Of a stretch of DNA of 63,451 nucleotides, positions 48,965 through 57,782 are shown piece by piece; position 1 is the stretch's first letter, and the number at the start of each line of letters is the position of its first letter. Position numbers and translations under genes: made by a program. The notes beneath the pieces are model-generated. The model did not search any database and was not told the DNA's origin. It saw only the letters and a list, made by a program, of their open reading frames with translations. The stretch comes from JAKPPT01 sp964630305 (lineage in GTDB: Bacteria > Spirochaetota > Spirochaetia > Treponematales > UBA12059), in contig CAZVTR010000007.1 of assembly GCA_964630305.1 (NCBI GenBank), positions 1 through 63,451 of the forward strand, written 5' to 3'.

Positions 48965-51788
48965 CATCAGCAAGTTTTTTTAGCGAAGCATCCAGCTTAA
49001 TGTCAGCTGATACTGCGCTACGATTAAGTGTATAAATACCATCATTTTCTGTAATTACTTGTGAGGTTTCAATATCATTCGTTGTGGTAGGAGATTCATC
49101 ATCTACGGTCTCCAATTCGCCTTCGATACAATCCTTAATTGAATAACCAGGCAAACAGCGCCGAATATATTGTTCTAAATAATCAATGGGCTCTGCATTA
49201 ACAGGTTCGCTATCAGGAAGATCAGCAAGCTGCAGTTCTTCCAGCATTTCTCGCTCTTCATCTGTAAGCATTGGAATTTCTTGCACAGAGCCGCTGCTAT
49301 CTGCTTCTACAATTTCAATGCCGGAGTCCTCAAGAATCGAACGAATTTCATGCTCATCAATTTCAAGGAATCCTTCTTCATCGTTATAATTTTCTAACAA
49401 CGAAAGATCAAATGAATCAAGGAAAAGTTCAAATTCAACTTCACCTAAAAGCTCATCTATTTCATGCTTTACTTTTGCTTGCTCCGGTGATTTTTGATTC
49501 ATTTTTTTTCTTAATTCTTTATCATTTAAAACATCATCTTCTAGGCTATCAAAAGGACTGGTAATTTCAAGCCTTTCAAAATTGCCTTTTCCCGTTGCGC
49601 CAAAATCTTCCGGAGTAAACTCTTCTATATGCGCTGCAGTAATAGTCTTAGCGCTACCTTTAGGTTTTAGCTCAGCTTCTTCATTTTGTTCTGGTTCTTC
49701 TATAATTAAACCGTCTTCCTCGTATGGTACAAGCTCTTCAACTTCAAGCTCAGTTTCGGATGCAGAAAACTGTTCAATATATTCTTTATTTAGTTCTTCA
49801 AGAATCTCAAGCCCAACATTCTCTGGAATAGTCGGGATTTCGTCCTCATCATTTTCAAAGAAAATATAACCAGTACTCTGAGTGAGCTCCTGTATCTCTT
49901 CTTGAATTGCTTCAACTGACATAGTATTAAGCAGTTCCGCTTCCTCTGGAGGTTCAGTTTTAAGTACAGCTTCCTGCTCAAGCATTATCTCCTGTTCTGC
50001 AGGAATAAGATTTGTCGAAGATGCAGCTGATTCTAGCGTTTGCTCTAACTCTGCAGTGTTTGCTCTTGGTTCCGCTTCCAAAACTGGTTCTATCTCTTCG
50101 AGCGCTTCTGCTTCCTCAGCAACAGACTCTGCTTCTTCAAGTGCTTCCTCTACAACCGGTTGGGTTTCTTCTATAGCTTCAGCTTCTTCAAGCGGTGCTG
50201 CTTCCTCAAGTGATGCAATCTCTTCGAGCGCTTCCGCTTCCTCAGCAACAGACTCTGCTTCTTCAAGTGCTCCCGCTTCCTCAACTGGTTCAGGTGTTTC
50301 TAATGCTTGCGCTTCCTCAACTGCCGGTTCGGCTTCTTCTATAGCTTCAGCTTCTTCAAGCGGAGCTGCTTCCTCAACTGATTCGATCTCTTCGAGCGCT
50401 TCCGCTTCGTCAGCTACGGACTCTGCTTCTTCAAGCACTTCTGCTTCTTCAACCGGCTCTGGCGCTTTAACACTCGCTTGCTTTGCAGCGGTTGAAGCAC
50501 TTGGAATATTTGGAGCATGTACTGAGAGCGCACGCTGTTCATGAGACCATCGCTCAAGCATTTCCTTGAGCATTGCCTCAATTCCAGAAAGATCTGTTTG
50601 TTTTGTTTCACCGCTTAAACGCGTGAACACTTCAATGATTTCATCCCAGCCTTTATCAAGGACAGCATCAATTATTTCGTGCTGTTTTTTAGGTATTTTA
50701 CCGAGACCTTGCCTGATACGATTTTTTACTTCTGGCCGCTTCCGTTCAAACTCTTCACGCATTCGCTCTTTTATTGGCAAGCCTTCAAGAATATATTCAT
50801 TAATGAGATCAATCTGAAGTTTCTTAATTTGATGCGTAATGACTTGGACAGGATTAGAACGTGCTGCTAACAGTAAAAAAAGAATAAGGTAAACCAAGCT
50901 AAACACAATACTAATCAATAATACTTTTAATACTGGTGGAAATTTAAACCATGATGCAGGGACCATTCTTCCATAGTACATACTCTCCCCGGCGAACGAT
51001 GCCAGAATAAAAGTATCGGAATTCTCTGTTTGGCCTATTGTAATAAATCCTTGAGGAACCGTGCTGCTCCAGTATGTCTCTATTTTAGCTTGTAGTATTT
51101 TTGCATCTTCTAGAACAGCTGGGAATCCAAAAACCAATCCTTGTGCAACCGGCTTAATAGTTTCACCCATTGGGAATAATTTCTGACGTGCAAGTTCAGC
51201 CTGAAGACCTGCGATATTTACATATAAGAGGGCTACTCCGCTCTGTACATTAAATGTATCAACGAATGGAAAACAATAGCTAATAGCACCGGCAGCAGTA
51301 TCAATATATGGCTTTTTCTGCTCCGCAAAGTAAACAAGTTTTTCAATTGACACATCGGTATCTGATCCATAATTTCTATACACGATACGTTCTTGTTCTG
51401 CTCTCAGAATATCGCCGGCGAAGGTACTAAAATGCATGCGCTTGCCGTCTTGAGCTATGATTCTTACACCGAGAACATAGGTATTGCGTTCCTGAATCTG
51501 CCCAAACAACCGTGCGCGCTCAAAAATATCTTGAGAATTTTGTTGCGGAAGCATAGCCTTTTTTACGGCTTCTGCGGCAAAATATGCTTTTGCTTCCTGC
51601 ATATTTTGTTCATGCCAGAGTTGACTGGCTTTTGCAATTTTTTCAAGATTTGATTGTATATCGAGCGATACCCGCGGATTATATACCGATTGTTCTATAA
51701 CTCCAAAAAAACCGCTGTATGCAAAAAATGCTGCGCCTGCAGTAATAACCAATGTGAGAAGTAAAGCGATAAAAGCTCTTAGACGCAT
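48945..51788 (-). CDS. Membrane protein with Cache-like ectodomain and acidic 14-residue repeats
   Basis: This protein of about 947 residues has a TM helix (about 4-25), an extracytoplasmic region of about 270 residues that looks like a Cache-type sensor, a second TM helix (VLLISIVFSLVYLILFLLL), a helical cytoplasmic segment and then a long acidic region. At its centre lie 14-residue repeats built from EEAEALEEIESVEEAAPL and similar runs. The C-terminal 350 residues are acidic and contain short helical motifs. No kinase or cyclase domain is present. The start at 51788 has TGAGG at the right distance. It is first in a long minus-strand series reaching lysS and the GGDEF pair. Confidence 0.75.
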   Translation of the reverse strand: MRLRAFIALLLTLVITAGAAFFAYSGFFGVIEQSVYNPRVSLDIQSNLEKIAKASQLWHEQNMQEAKAYFAAEAVKKAMLPQQNSQDIFERARLFGQIQERNTYVLGVRIIAQDGKRMHFSTFAGDILRAEQERIVYRNYGSDTDVSIEKLVYFAEQKKPYIDTAAGAISYCFPFVDTFNVQSGVALLYVNIAGLQAELARQKLFPMGETIKPVAQGLVFGFPAVLEDAKILQAKIETYWSSTVPQGFITIGQTENSDTFILASFAGESMYYGRMVPASWFKFPPVLKVLLISIVFSLVYLILFLLLAARSNPVQVITHQIKKLQIDLINEYILEGLPIKERMREEFERKRPEVKNRIRQGLGKIPKKQHEIIDAVLDKGWDEIIEVFTRLSGETKQTDLSGIEAMLKEMLERWSHEQRALSVHAPNIPSASTAAKQASVKAPEPVEEAEVLEEAESVADEAEALEEIESVEEAAPLEEAEAIEEAEPAVEEAQALETPEPVEEAGALEEAESVAEEAEALEEIASLEEAAPLEEAEAIEETQPVVEEALEEAESVAEEAEALEEIEPVLEAEPRANTAELEQTLESAASSTNLIPAEQEIMLEQEAVLKTEPPEEAELLNTMSVEAIQEEIQELTQSTGYIFFENDEDEIPTIPENVGLEILEELNKEYIEQFSASETELEVEELVPYEEDGLIIEEPEQNEEAELKPKGSAKTITAAHIEEFTPEDFGATGKGNFERLEITSPFDSLEDDVLNDKELRKKMNQKSPEQAKVKHEIDELLGEVEFELFLDSFDLSLLENYNDEEGFLEIDEHEIRSILEDSGIEIVEADSSGSVQEIPMLTDEEREMLEELQLADLPDSEPVNAEPIDYLEQYIRRCLPGYSIKDCIEGELETVDDESPTTTNDIETSQVITENDGIYTLNRSAVSADIKLDASLKKLADDVLGKK
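50085..50455 (-). repeat. Tandem 42-bp (14-residue) coding repeats
   Basis: Recurring copies of TCTCTTCGAGCGCTTC on the plus strand start at 50093, 50219 and 50387, spaced 126 and 168 bases, which are three and four units of 42. The 168-base block differs from the 126-base block by one extra unit (QALETPEPVEEAGA). Each unit is two heptads long. Confidence 0.8.
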
Positions 51789-51902
51789 AGCAACCTCAGA
51801 CCACACAGCATCGATTTAATTATCGGCATATTCGAGCTGGCATTTATACTATACTGCATTTTTACCCAACTATACAGTGTTTACATTGTATTTATTTTCA
51901 TA

Positions 51903-51947
51903 TAATAAAAAAGAGCGGTATGTCTGGACGTCGTAACCATACCGCTC
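51903..51947 (-). terminator. Intrinsic terminator of the PBP-DUF115 operon
   Basis: On the minus strand, GAGCGGTATG and CATACCGCTC form a perfect 10-bp stem with a 15-nt loop, followed by TTTTTTATTATA. Confidence 0.85.
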
Positions 51948-52008
51948 CAATTGAGTGCTCACTTGCTCTCACTGCTAATATCGACACAATAACAATTTTT
52001 CTTTAATT

Positions 52009-53248
52009 TTAGACAAGATAGTGCTCAATTATCTTTATATGCCACTCTGTGCTTTGAGTAATATCTTCATAGAGCCGTTTAGTCACAAGAAGACTCTCTT
52101 CGAGCGTTTTGGGTTTTGGTCCAAGTTTCTCATCGATATCGGGAAGCAAGAAGCCCACTAAATCTTTGGTTTCGCTTTGCATGAGGTCTGCTTCGAGTGA
52201 ATCTAATACCTTGAGCACCTGCTGCATTGCCTTTTTCCCCGATATACCAGCTTCGATTGCGGCAATACCTTGCTGAAGCAACAATGCAAGACTAGTTAGT
52301 TTTGAGCGGAGTTCCCTGAGCAAGTCTTTTCCTTGCAGTGTCAAACGATCATCAGCGAGAGCTGATAGCCTTTCATTGATACTGGTTCGGCATTCCGGCA
52401 GCGCTAGCAAATCTTTGATTGTAGCAAGCGTCATTTCGGGAATACAATATCCTCGAGCAGAAAGATTTCGCGTCGGTGGCTCCGGATATAGCATACACAT
52501 TCTGCTAAACCACCAGGCATAGAGCGCAAGCCGTTTATCGGTTTTAACCTTACTGCCCAGATAATTATCTGTATAATATGCATTTGTATTGTTTACCGCA
52601 ATAAATTGTGCTGTTTCCGCAGGCTTAAACCTCGTTGCAGCATGGAGCGCATTTTGCTCAAACGTACTCGCCTGAGCATGGCTTTTGCTCCCTGGATAAG
52701 AAAGGTCAAGTCCTGCCATATAGATTGCTGATGCTCCAAGCTGCCGTGCAAAATCCCATGCCGATGTTGCCACTGAACCGCCAGCCCTTATCGGACCAAG
52801 TTCTAGCGATAAATACGATTCAATGTATTTCCCGAGCGGATACTGAGACGAAGCAAGTATAATATGCTTCCATTTTGTATGAAATACCGATGGCCACACA
52901 GCAATTTCTGTAACAAGCCGTGATTCNNNNNNNNNNNNNNNNNNNNNNNNNNNNNNNNNNNNNNNNNNNNNNNNNNNNNNNNNNNNNNNNNNNNNNNNNN
53001 NNNNNNNNNNNNNNNNNNNNNNNNNNAGTACAGCTTGCCTGGACAATACGTTTTGCTTCAACTTCTGGATCGTAGCTCGAATGAAGCCAGAGTATGTTTT
53101 GTGATTCAGACCGTTCTGTATACGCAGTAAGCTGGCCTGAACGTGCAAGTTTTGGAAAAACAAGACCACCTGAGATAGATTTGATTCTCTCGGCAAGTTC
53201 AGGATATTTTGCGGATAGCACAGCACAGTTAGCTTCAAACATTGTCAT
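52009..53248 (-). CDS. DUF115 protein (6-hydroxymethylpterin pyrophosphokinase MptE-like/glycosyltransferase-like), gapped
   Basis: Before the gap the protein starts MFEANCAVLSAKYPELAERI and shows WLHSSYDPEVEAKRIV. After the gap it continues with IRAGGSVATSAWDFARQLGA, IYMAGLDLSYPGSKSHA and a helical C-terminus. These are DUF115 signatures. The expected IGAGPSL-type motif and central fold are missing in the gap (52927-53026), so the true gap is probably longer than 100 bases. The two sides fall in different frames across 100 N, again showing an unknown gap length. The start overlaps the PBP stop by four bases (ATGA). Confidence 0.75.
52927..53026. other. Assembly gap (100 N)
   Basis: One hundred unresolved bases lie inside the DUF115 gene, probably hiding its conserved nucleotide-binding region. 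Confidence 0.95.
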
Positions 53249-55119
53249 TCTAACCGCAACCTTATTGTCATACCAGGAGTAATAGGAGTTCCTGGGCTGG
53301 GATCCTGGCTGACGACCCAGCCATTTCCTTCTATGATAACATGAATATCAGTACGCTTGAGCAGAGGCAATAATAATTTTTTTGCAACACCACGTAAATC
53401 CGGCATGGTGTCCACAATTTGCACTGAGGCAGCCGGCGGTAAAACTATTGTATCTGGATGTTCTATTGTAGCCACACTTGCGCGCTGGAGTCCATACTGC
53501 GAAGCAATAGTCAGTATAGCCTCTTTTACAACGGGAGCTACAACACGAGCTCCAAACACAGAACTGCCGCGCGGTTTAATCACTGCCGCATATAAAACAT
53601 ACTGAGGCGAGGTTGATGGAAAAATAGCAAGCGTACTCGCAATAAAATCGGTTTCTGAATAGCGCTTGGTTTTTGGATCGAGCATTTGTGCTGTTCCAGT
53701 TTTAACAGCTATTGGCATATCTTCAATCCTTGCACGCTTACCAGTGCCAAAATCCAGCGTTGCTGCTTCCATTGCTTTGAGTATTGCTTTTGCCTGTGCC
53801 GGCGTAAGCACCTGTTTTATTGGAGTTGGTTCCGCCTGAAACACGAGCTGATTATCAATAGTCATAATCTTATCGAGCACATGGGCACGCATCAGCAAAC
53901 CGCCATTTGCCACTGCCGTTGCCGCTGTTGTCAATTGGAGCGCCGTGACGAGTATTTCCTGACCAATTGCGATGGTAGGCTTTGTTCTTCCTGACCATCG
54001 TTCCGGTGCTTGAATAAGCCCGGCATCTTCCTGTTTTATTTCTACTCCTGTCTTTTCGCCGAAACCAAACTCTCGAAGTTTTGCATAAAAATCTCGCACA
54101 GAAACTGCTTCCGATGCAAGAGCCGCGCCTGTATTGCAGGAAAAAGCCAGGATATGCTCTAAATCAACCGTCCCATGAGCACCTGTGCTGCAGCGGATTA
54201 TTACTTTTTCTCCAGAAGTATATTCTTTTTCATATGCACCGCGGCAGTAAAAGGTAGTTTTATCGGTTATGCCTCCCAACGAGAGAATTGCACCCATTGT
54301 AAAAACTTTCATGACCGAGCCTGGTTCGTATACATAATTTGCGACTCTATCTAACCAGTTTTCACGCGGTGCATCAAACGCTGTATTGGGATCATAATCG
54401 GGCATGGAAATGTACGAGACAATCCTGCCTGTTTTTGCTTCCATGACCACCATCATGACACCTTCCGCATTGTTTTCTGTTAATACCTTTTTACATAACT
54501 TTTCAAGCTTATACTGCAATGTGCTATCGATGGTTAAGTACACAGAATTGCCAAATGCAAGCCCGCCATGTGCATTTTGCTTATTTGGCGTAAGCTCTTT
54601 ATCAAAACTTGCTTCAATGCCGGTAATACCTTCATTAGAGAGGCTCACAAACCCCAAAAGATGGCTGGCAAGACTCCCTTCAGGATATACGCGGCGCGAT
54701 TTTCTTTCCAACGAAAATCCCTGAATCTTTCCTTCTGATAAATATGTTCGTACCGCTTCGGCAACATCATGTTCGAGCGATCGAGCAATATACACATAAT
54801 TGCTCTCCTTCTCGTTCATCCGAGCAGAGAGTTCTGCGGCATCAACCTGCAATATTCGTGCAAGCTGTTCAAGTACAGTCTGCAGTGTTGCCTGTTTGAT
54901 AGAAGGTTTCCATACAGCAAGATCGTAAGTATCCACGTCTCCAGCTAGAAGCCTGCCGTTTCTGTCAAAAATCGCACCCCGAATCGCAGCGCTCTGTGAA
55001 TACAGCTTTTGTTCAGGAGGCTGCATCAGCGACAGCTCAAGAAAACGGTAAAGCACAAAGAGCGTGCTTATTACAATGAGACCAATCAGGACATAGAAGC
55101 GCTTTAGATTTTTTTCCAC
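53245..55119 (-). CDS. Class B penicillin-binding protein (FtsI/PBP2-like) with PASTA domain
   Basis: This 624-residue septal-type transpeptidase has an N-terminal TM helix (about 8-30), a dimerisation domain (AIRGAIFDRNGRLLAGD) and a transpeptidase domain with all three motifs: SVMK in YEPGSVMKVF, SCN in LAFSCNTGAA and KTG in AVKTGTAQML. A C-terminal PASTA domain (MPDLRGVAKKLLLPLL to TPITPGMTIRL) senses peptidoglycan or muropeptides in the family. The start codon is GTG with AGGA five bases upstream. It is translationally coupled to the DUF115 gene. Confidence 0.95.
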   Translation of the reverse strand: MEKNLKRFYVLIGLIVISTLFVLYRFLELSLMQPPEQKLYSQSAAIRGAIFDRNGRLLAGDVDTYDLAVWKPSIKQATLQTVLEQLARILQVDAAELSARMNEKESNYVYIARSLEHDVAEAVRTYLSEGKIQGFSLERKSRRVYPEGSLASHLLGFVSLSNEGITGIEASFDKELTPNKQNAHGGLAFGNSVYLTIDSTLQYKLEKLCKKVLTENNAEGVMMVVMEAKTGRIVSYISMPDYDPNTAFDAPRENWLDRVANYVYEPGSVMKVFTMGAILSLGGITDKTTFYCRGAYEKEYTSGEKVIIRCSTGAHGTVDLEHILAFSCNTGAALASEAVSVRDFYAKLREFGFGEKTGVEIKQEDAGLIQAPERWSGRTKPTIAIGQEILVTALQLTTAATAVANGGLLMRAHVLDKIMTIDNQLVFQAEPTPIKQVLTPAQAKAILKAMEAATLDFGTGKRARIEDMPIAVKTGTAQMLDPKTKRYSETDFIASTLAIFPSTSPQYVLYAAVIKPRGSSVFGARVVAPVVKEAILTIASQYGLQRASVATIEHPDTIVLPPAASVQIVDTMPDLRGVAKKLLLPLLKRTDIHVIIEGNGWVVSQDPSPGTPITPGMTIRLRLE

Positions 55120-55218
55120 AATATTCCTGTACTCTAGCTATTACAGCTTTAATGATACACTAAAAGTATAAACAATGACAAATAGATTTATCTACGTGAA
55201 TATGTGTTATAGCTTAAT

Positions 55219-56424
55219 TTGCAGAAACGAAATCTAGTAAATCTCTCTCACAACAAAGCCGATACACAGTATATGGAAGGCCAACAGCATTCGTTTTTAC
55301 ATCAACAGCCGGTTCGCATCGTACAACCGGCAGTTACATCAGTATATACACCAAAAACACAGCGTGTAGAAAAAAGAGTATTCCCATTTTTAAAACCGCA
55401 AGCAAACAACATTGCTTTGCATAAAACCCATAAGCTACCCAGTCTATTCATTAATAAAGATTCAGTAAGAAAATTTATTCAAGCATTAAAAGGAAAAAAA
55501 ATTATAGTAGGAACGGGGTTTGTCTTTGGGATTCTGCTCCTGGTTTTGCTGGCAACCGGAAGTTTTGCGATCAAACCAGCTGTACCGGCTATCGTGCTTG
55601 AGGAAGATCCTTATATAACACAACTGCTCATCGAAAACGGAGCGCTCGACGAAAGCCTAGAGCCAGAAGAGCAAGAAGACCTTCCCGACATCCCGGTGAG
55701 CGTTGAACTCACAGACTATCGAGTTCAGCGAGGTGACTCACTCGATAGAATCGCTAAAAAATTTAATGTCCGTATCGACACGCTTATCAGCGTCAATAAA
55801 ATTGCTAATGTAAAACAGCTTCAAGCTGGTACTATACTTAAAATACCCAATATGGATGGCATCATTCACACAGTACAAAAGGGTGATTCGCTTGTATCAA
55901 TAGCAAAACTTTACAAAACCGATGTTATTACTCTAGCCGATGTTAATAATCTTGACAGCAATACATTAAAAGCAAAACAAACACTCTTTATACCTGGTGC
56001 AAGACTTCCTGCCGAAACGTTAAAACGGGCACTAGGCACTTTCATTCAGTGGCCTATTCGCGGTGTAATTTCATCCTACTATGGCTACAGGGCAAGCCCT
56101 TTTACTGGTATACGACAGTTTCATAACGGCATCGATATTCGAGCCAATGAAGGCAGTGCTGTAAAATGTGCTATTGATGGCATTATTGCAGAAACAGGAT
56201 ACAGCACCGTTTTTGGAAATTTTATCATTGTCAAACACAGCAATGGATACCAAACACTCTATGGACACTTGAGTAAAATACTTGTTTCAACTGGACAAAA
56301 AGTTTCACAATCAACAGTGATTGGTTTGACAGGAAATACAGGCTTGACAACAGGGCCTCATTTGCACTTTAGCATTTTTAAAAACGGAAGTGCGATTAAC
56401 CCTTTAACTGTTCTAGGGAAATAA
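55219..56424 (+). CDS. Membrane-anchored LysM/M23 peptidoglycan endopeptidase
   Basis: This protein of up to 401 residues has a cytoplasmic N-terminus, one TM helix (about 95-118), two LysM domains (YRVQRGDSLDRIAKKFNVRI and HTVQKGDSLVSIAKLYKTDV) and a C-terminal M23 peptidase domain (FHNGIDIRANEGSAV, LYGHLSKILV, TGLTTGPHLHFSIF) with metal ligands kept. The start is uncertain: the frame opens at a TTG (55219), and the first ATG is at 55273. Neither has a good ribosome binding site. It is divergent from the PBP gene, so both may serve wall growth. Confidence 0.88.
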   Translation: MQKRNLVNLSHNKADTQYMEGQQHSFLHQQPVRIVQPAVTSVYTPKTQRVEKRVFPFLKPQANNIALHKTHKLPSLFINKDSVRKFIQALKGKKIIVGTGFVFGILLLVLLATGSFAIKPAVPAIVLEEDPYITQLLIENGALDESLEPEEQEDLPDIPVSVELTDYRVQRGDSLDRIAKKFNVRIDTLISVNKIANVKQLQAGTILKIPNMDGIIHTVQKGDSLVSIAKLYKTDVITLADVNNLDSNTLKAKQTLFIPGARLPAETLKRALGTFIQWPIRGVISSYYGYRASPFTGIRQFHNGIDIRANEGSAVKCAIDGIIAETGYSTVFGNFIIVKHSNGYQTLYGHLSKILVSTGQKVSQSTVIGLTGNTGLTTGPHLHFSIFKNGSAINPLTVLGK

Positions 56425-56427
56425 ACC

Positions 56428-56457
56428 TTGCACATAATGCAAAAAACTCGGTATAAT
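56428..56457 (+). promoter_or_regulatory. Promoter of the 51-codon gene
   Basis: TTGCAC (56428-56433), an 18-nt spacer and TATAAT (56452-56457) are followed by a leader with GAGGGGGTGA before the ATG at 56495. Confidence 0.6.
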
Positions 56458-56494
56458 GTGCTGCTGAGCTAAAAGTAAAAGAGGGGGTGACCCA

Positions 56495-56650
56495 ATGCGG
56501 AAACTAATAATTGTACTAGCTGGAATTCTTGCCTTATTTGTGTTTATTCAAAATTCGATAATAGCAGATACTGATTCTAAAACACTTACAAACACTGTTC
56601 CTTCTGTGATTGATATCACAAATACTGTAAACGCTTCCGTCATGCAATAA
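56495..56650 (+). CDS. Small exported or membrane peptide (51 residues)
   Basis: The short frame starts MRKLIIVLAGILALFVFIQN and ends NTVNASVMQ. The N-terminus has basic residues and a hydrophobic core of about 17 residues, like a signal peptide or single membrane anchor, followed by a polar Thr/Asn-rich tail. A strong ribosome binding site (GAGGGGGTGA, 56481-56490) and a dedicated promoter with TATAAT support expression. I do not recognise the peptide. It lies between the LysM/M23 gene and the sigma-factor gene, which has a separate sigma-54 type promoter. Confidence 0.65.
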   Translation: MRKLIIVLAGILALFVFIQNSIIADTDSKTLTNTVPSVIDITNTVNASVMQ

Positions 56651-56859
56651 CTGCAATACTGCAGTGAACAAATCTATAGCGCATTTTTTTTAAAATTCAA
56701 CCACCATATACGCATTATGTATAAAAAATAGTACAATAAAAACATGTATTTGTATAAATTTTTAGACGAAATCGTGTAAGTATTTATACCACAATTAACA
56801 GCTGCACTTTATTTCATTATAATACAAATAATTATTATACACATTCTACATAAAACAAT

Positions 56860-56876
56860 TTGGCACGCTTTTTGCT
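56860..56876 (+). promoter_or_regulatory. Sigma-54 (RpoN) promoter of the sigma-factor gene
   Basis: TTGGCACG (56860-56867), four bases and TTGCT (56872-56876) match the -24/-12 consensus exactly, with ten bases between GG and GC. The start site would be near 56887, directly before the ribosome binding site GGAGGTGA (56888-56895). Confidence 0.8.
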
Positions 56877-56900
56877 AAATATCTGGTGGAGGTGATTAGT

Positions 56901-57737
56901 ATGATACAGAAAACCAGAAATGAAAACAGCAGCGAATGCCTTAAGGCTTATTATCAACACCTTAAAAACATACCGCTGCTGAGTGCCGAAGAGGAACACG
57001 AGCTTGCTATCCGGATTGCTCAAGGGGACGAGAAAGCCAGGAATAAGCTCATAGAATCCAACCTTCGTCTTGTAATAAAGATAGCGCGTTTATATTGCCA
57101 TTTCAATGTTCCGCTTGCCGATCTCATTCAAGAAGGCAATATGGGACTTATTAAGGCTACCGAAAAATTCGATTACCGGAAAAATGTACGATTTTCGACA
57201 TATGCTGCGTGGTGGATACGGCAAACAATAACCCGCTCTCTGTTTAATTCACGACGGTTTATTCGCCTTCCTCACCGCAAAGAAGAACTCCTTAGAAATG
57301 CGTATAAAATGTCAGCGACACTCTCACAAGTGCTTGGACGCGAACCCACTATAAAAGAGCTTGCAGACCATCTCCATGTTGATGAAGCACTCCTCCAGGA
57401 TGTTATGGAAATCAGCGCCACCATTGCTTCCTTAGACAGCACAGAAACCGATGAGGATCTTTCGCTCGTTGAAACGTTCGAAGACAATACCTATAATCCT
57501 GAAACCGAATTGCAACGACAAGCACTCAAAGAAAAAACTATGCAGATACTTTCACTGCTCGCTGAACGCGAACAGCAGGTTTTGATGGAACGGTTTGAAC
57601 TAAGCGGTTCAGATAAAAAAACCTTAAAAGAACTTGGTACAACACTTGCTGTTTCTCCAGAAACAATTCGCCAGGTCGAGAAAAAAGGGCTTAAAAAACT
57701 ACGTTCTTTTAGTCAAGAATTGCTTGCTTATATGTAA
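56901..57737 (+). CDS. Sigma-70 family RNA polymerase sigma factor (RpoS/RpoD-like)
   Basis: This group 2-like sigma factor of 278 residues lacks region 1.1. Region 1.2 (LKAYYQHLKNIPLLSAEEE), region 2 (NLRLVIKIARLY, DLIQEGNMGLIKATEKFDYR and FSTYAAWWIRQTITRSL), region 3 (LPHRKEELLRNAYK, LGREPTIKELADHL) and region 4 (ILSLLAEREQQVLMERFEL, TLKELGTTLAVSPETIRQVE) are all complete. The ATG at 56901 has GGAGGTGA five bases upstream. A GTG at 56886 is in frame but would lie at or before the predicted start site. Transcription should depend on sigma-54. Confidence 0.93.
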   Translation: MIQKTRNENSSECLKAYYQHLKNIPLLSAEEEHELAIRIAQGDEKARNKLIESNLRLVIKIARLYCHFNVPLADLIQEGNMGLIKATEKFDYRKNVRFSTYAAWWIRQTITRSLFNSRRFIRLPHRKEELLRNAYKMSATLSQVLGREPTIKELADHLHVDEALLQDVMEISATIASLDSTETDEDLSLVETFEDNTYNPETELQRQALKEKTMQILSLLAEREQQVLMERFELSGSDKKTLKELGTTLAVSPETIRQVEKKGLKKLRSFSQELLAYM

Positions 57738-57782
57738 ACCGCCTTGAGCACTCAGAGGGATTTTAGTATGCTTATATAGAAC

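Noticed and set aside
50085..50455. CRISPR array
   Set aside because: The repeats are coding, have no spacers, keep the reading frame, and no cas genes are present.
50056..50544. 162-residue serine/alanine-rich plus-strand frame
   Set aside because: It is the antisense of the acidic repeat array; its repetitive composition follows from the 42-bp units.
52820..53248. Two overlapping DUF115-region frames treated as separate genes
   Set aside because: They are the two sides of one gene placed in different frames by the 100-N filler; only the start at 53248 gives DUF115-like sequence before the gap.
56886..56900. GTG at 56886 as start of the sigma factor
   Set aside because: It lies at or before the predicted sigma-54 start site and overlaps the ribosome binding site.
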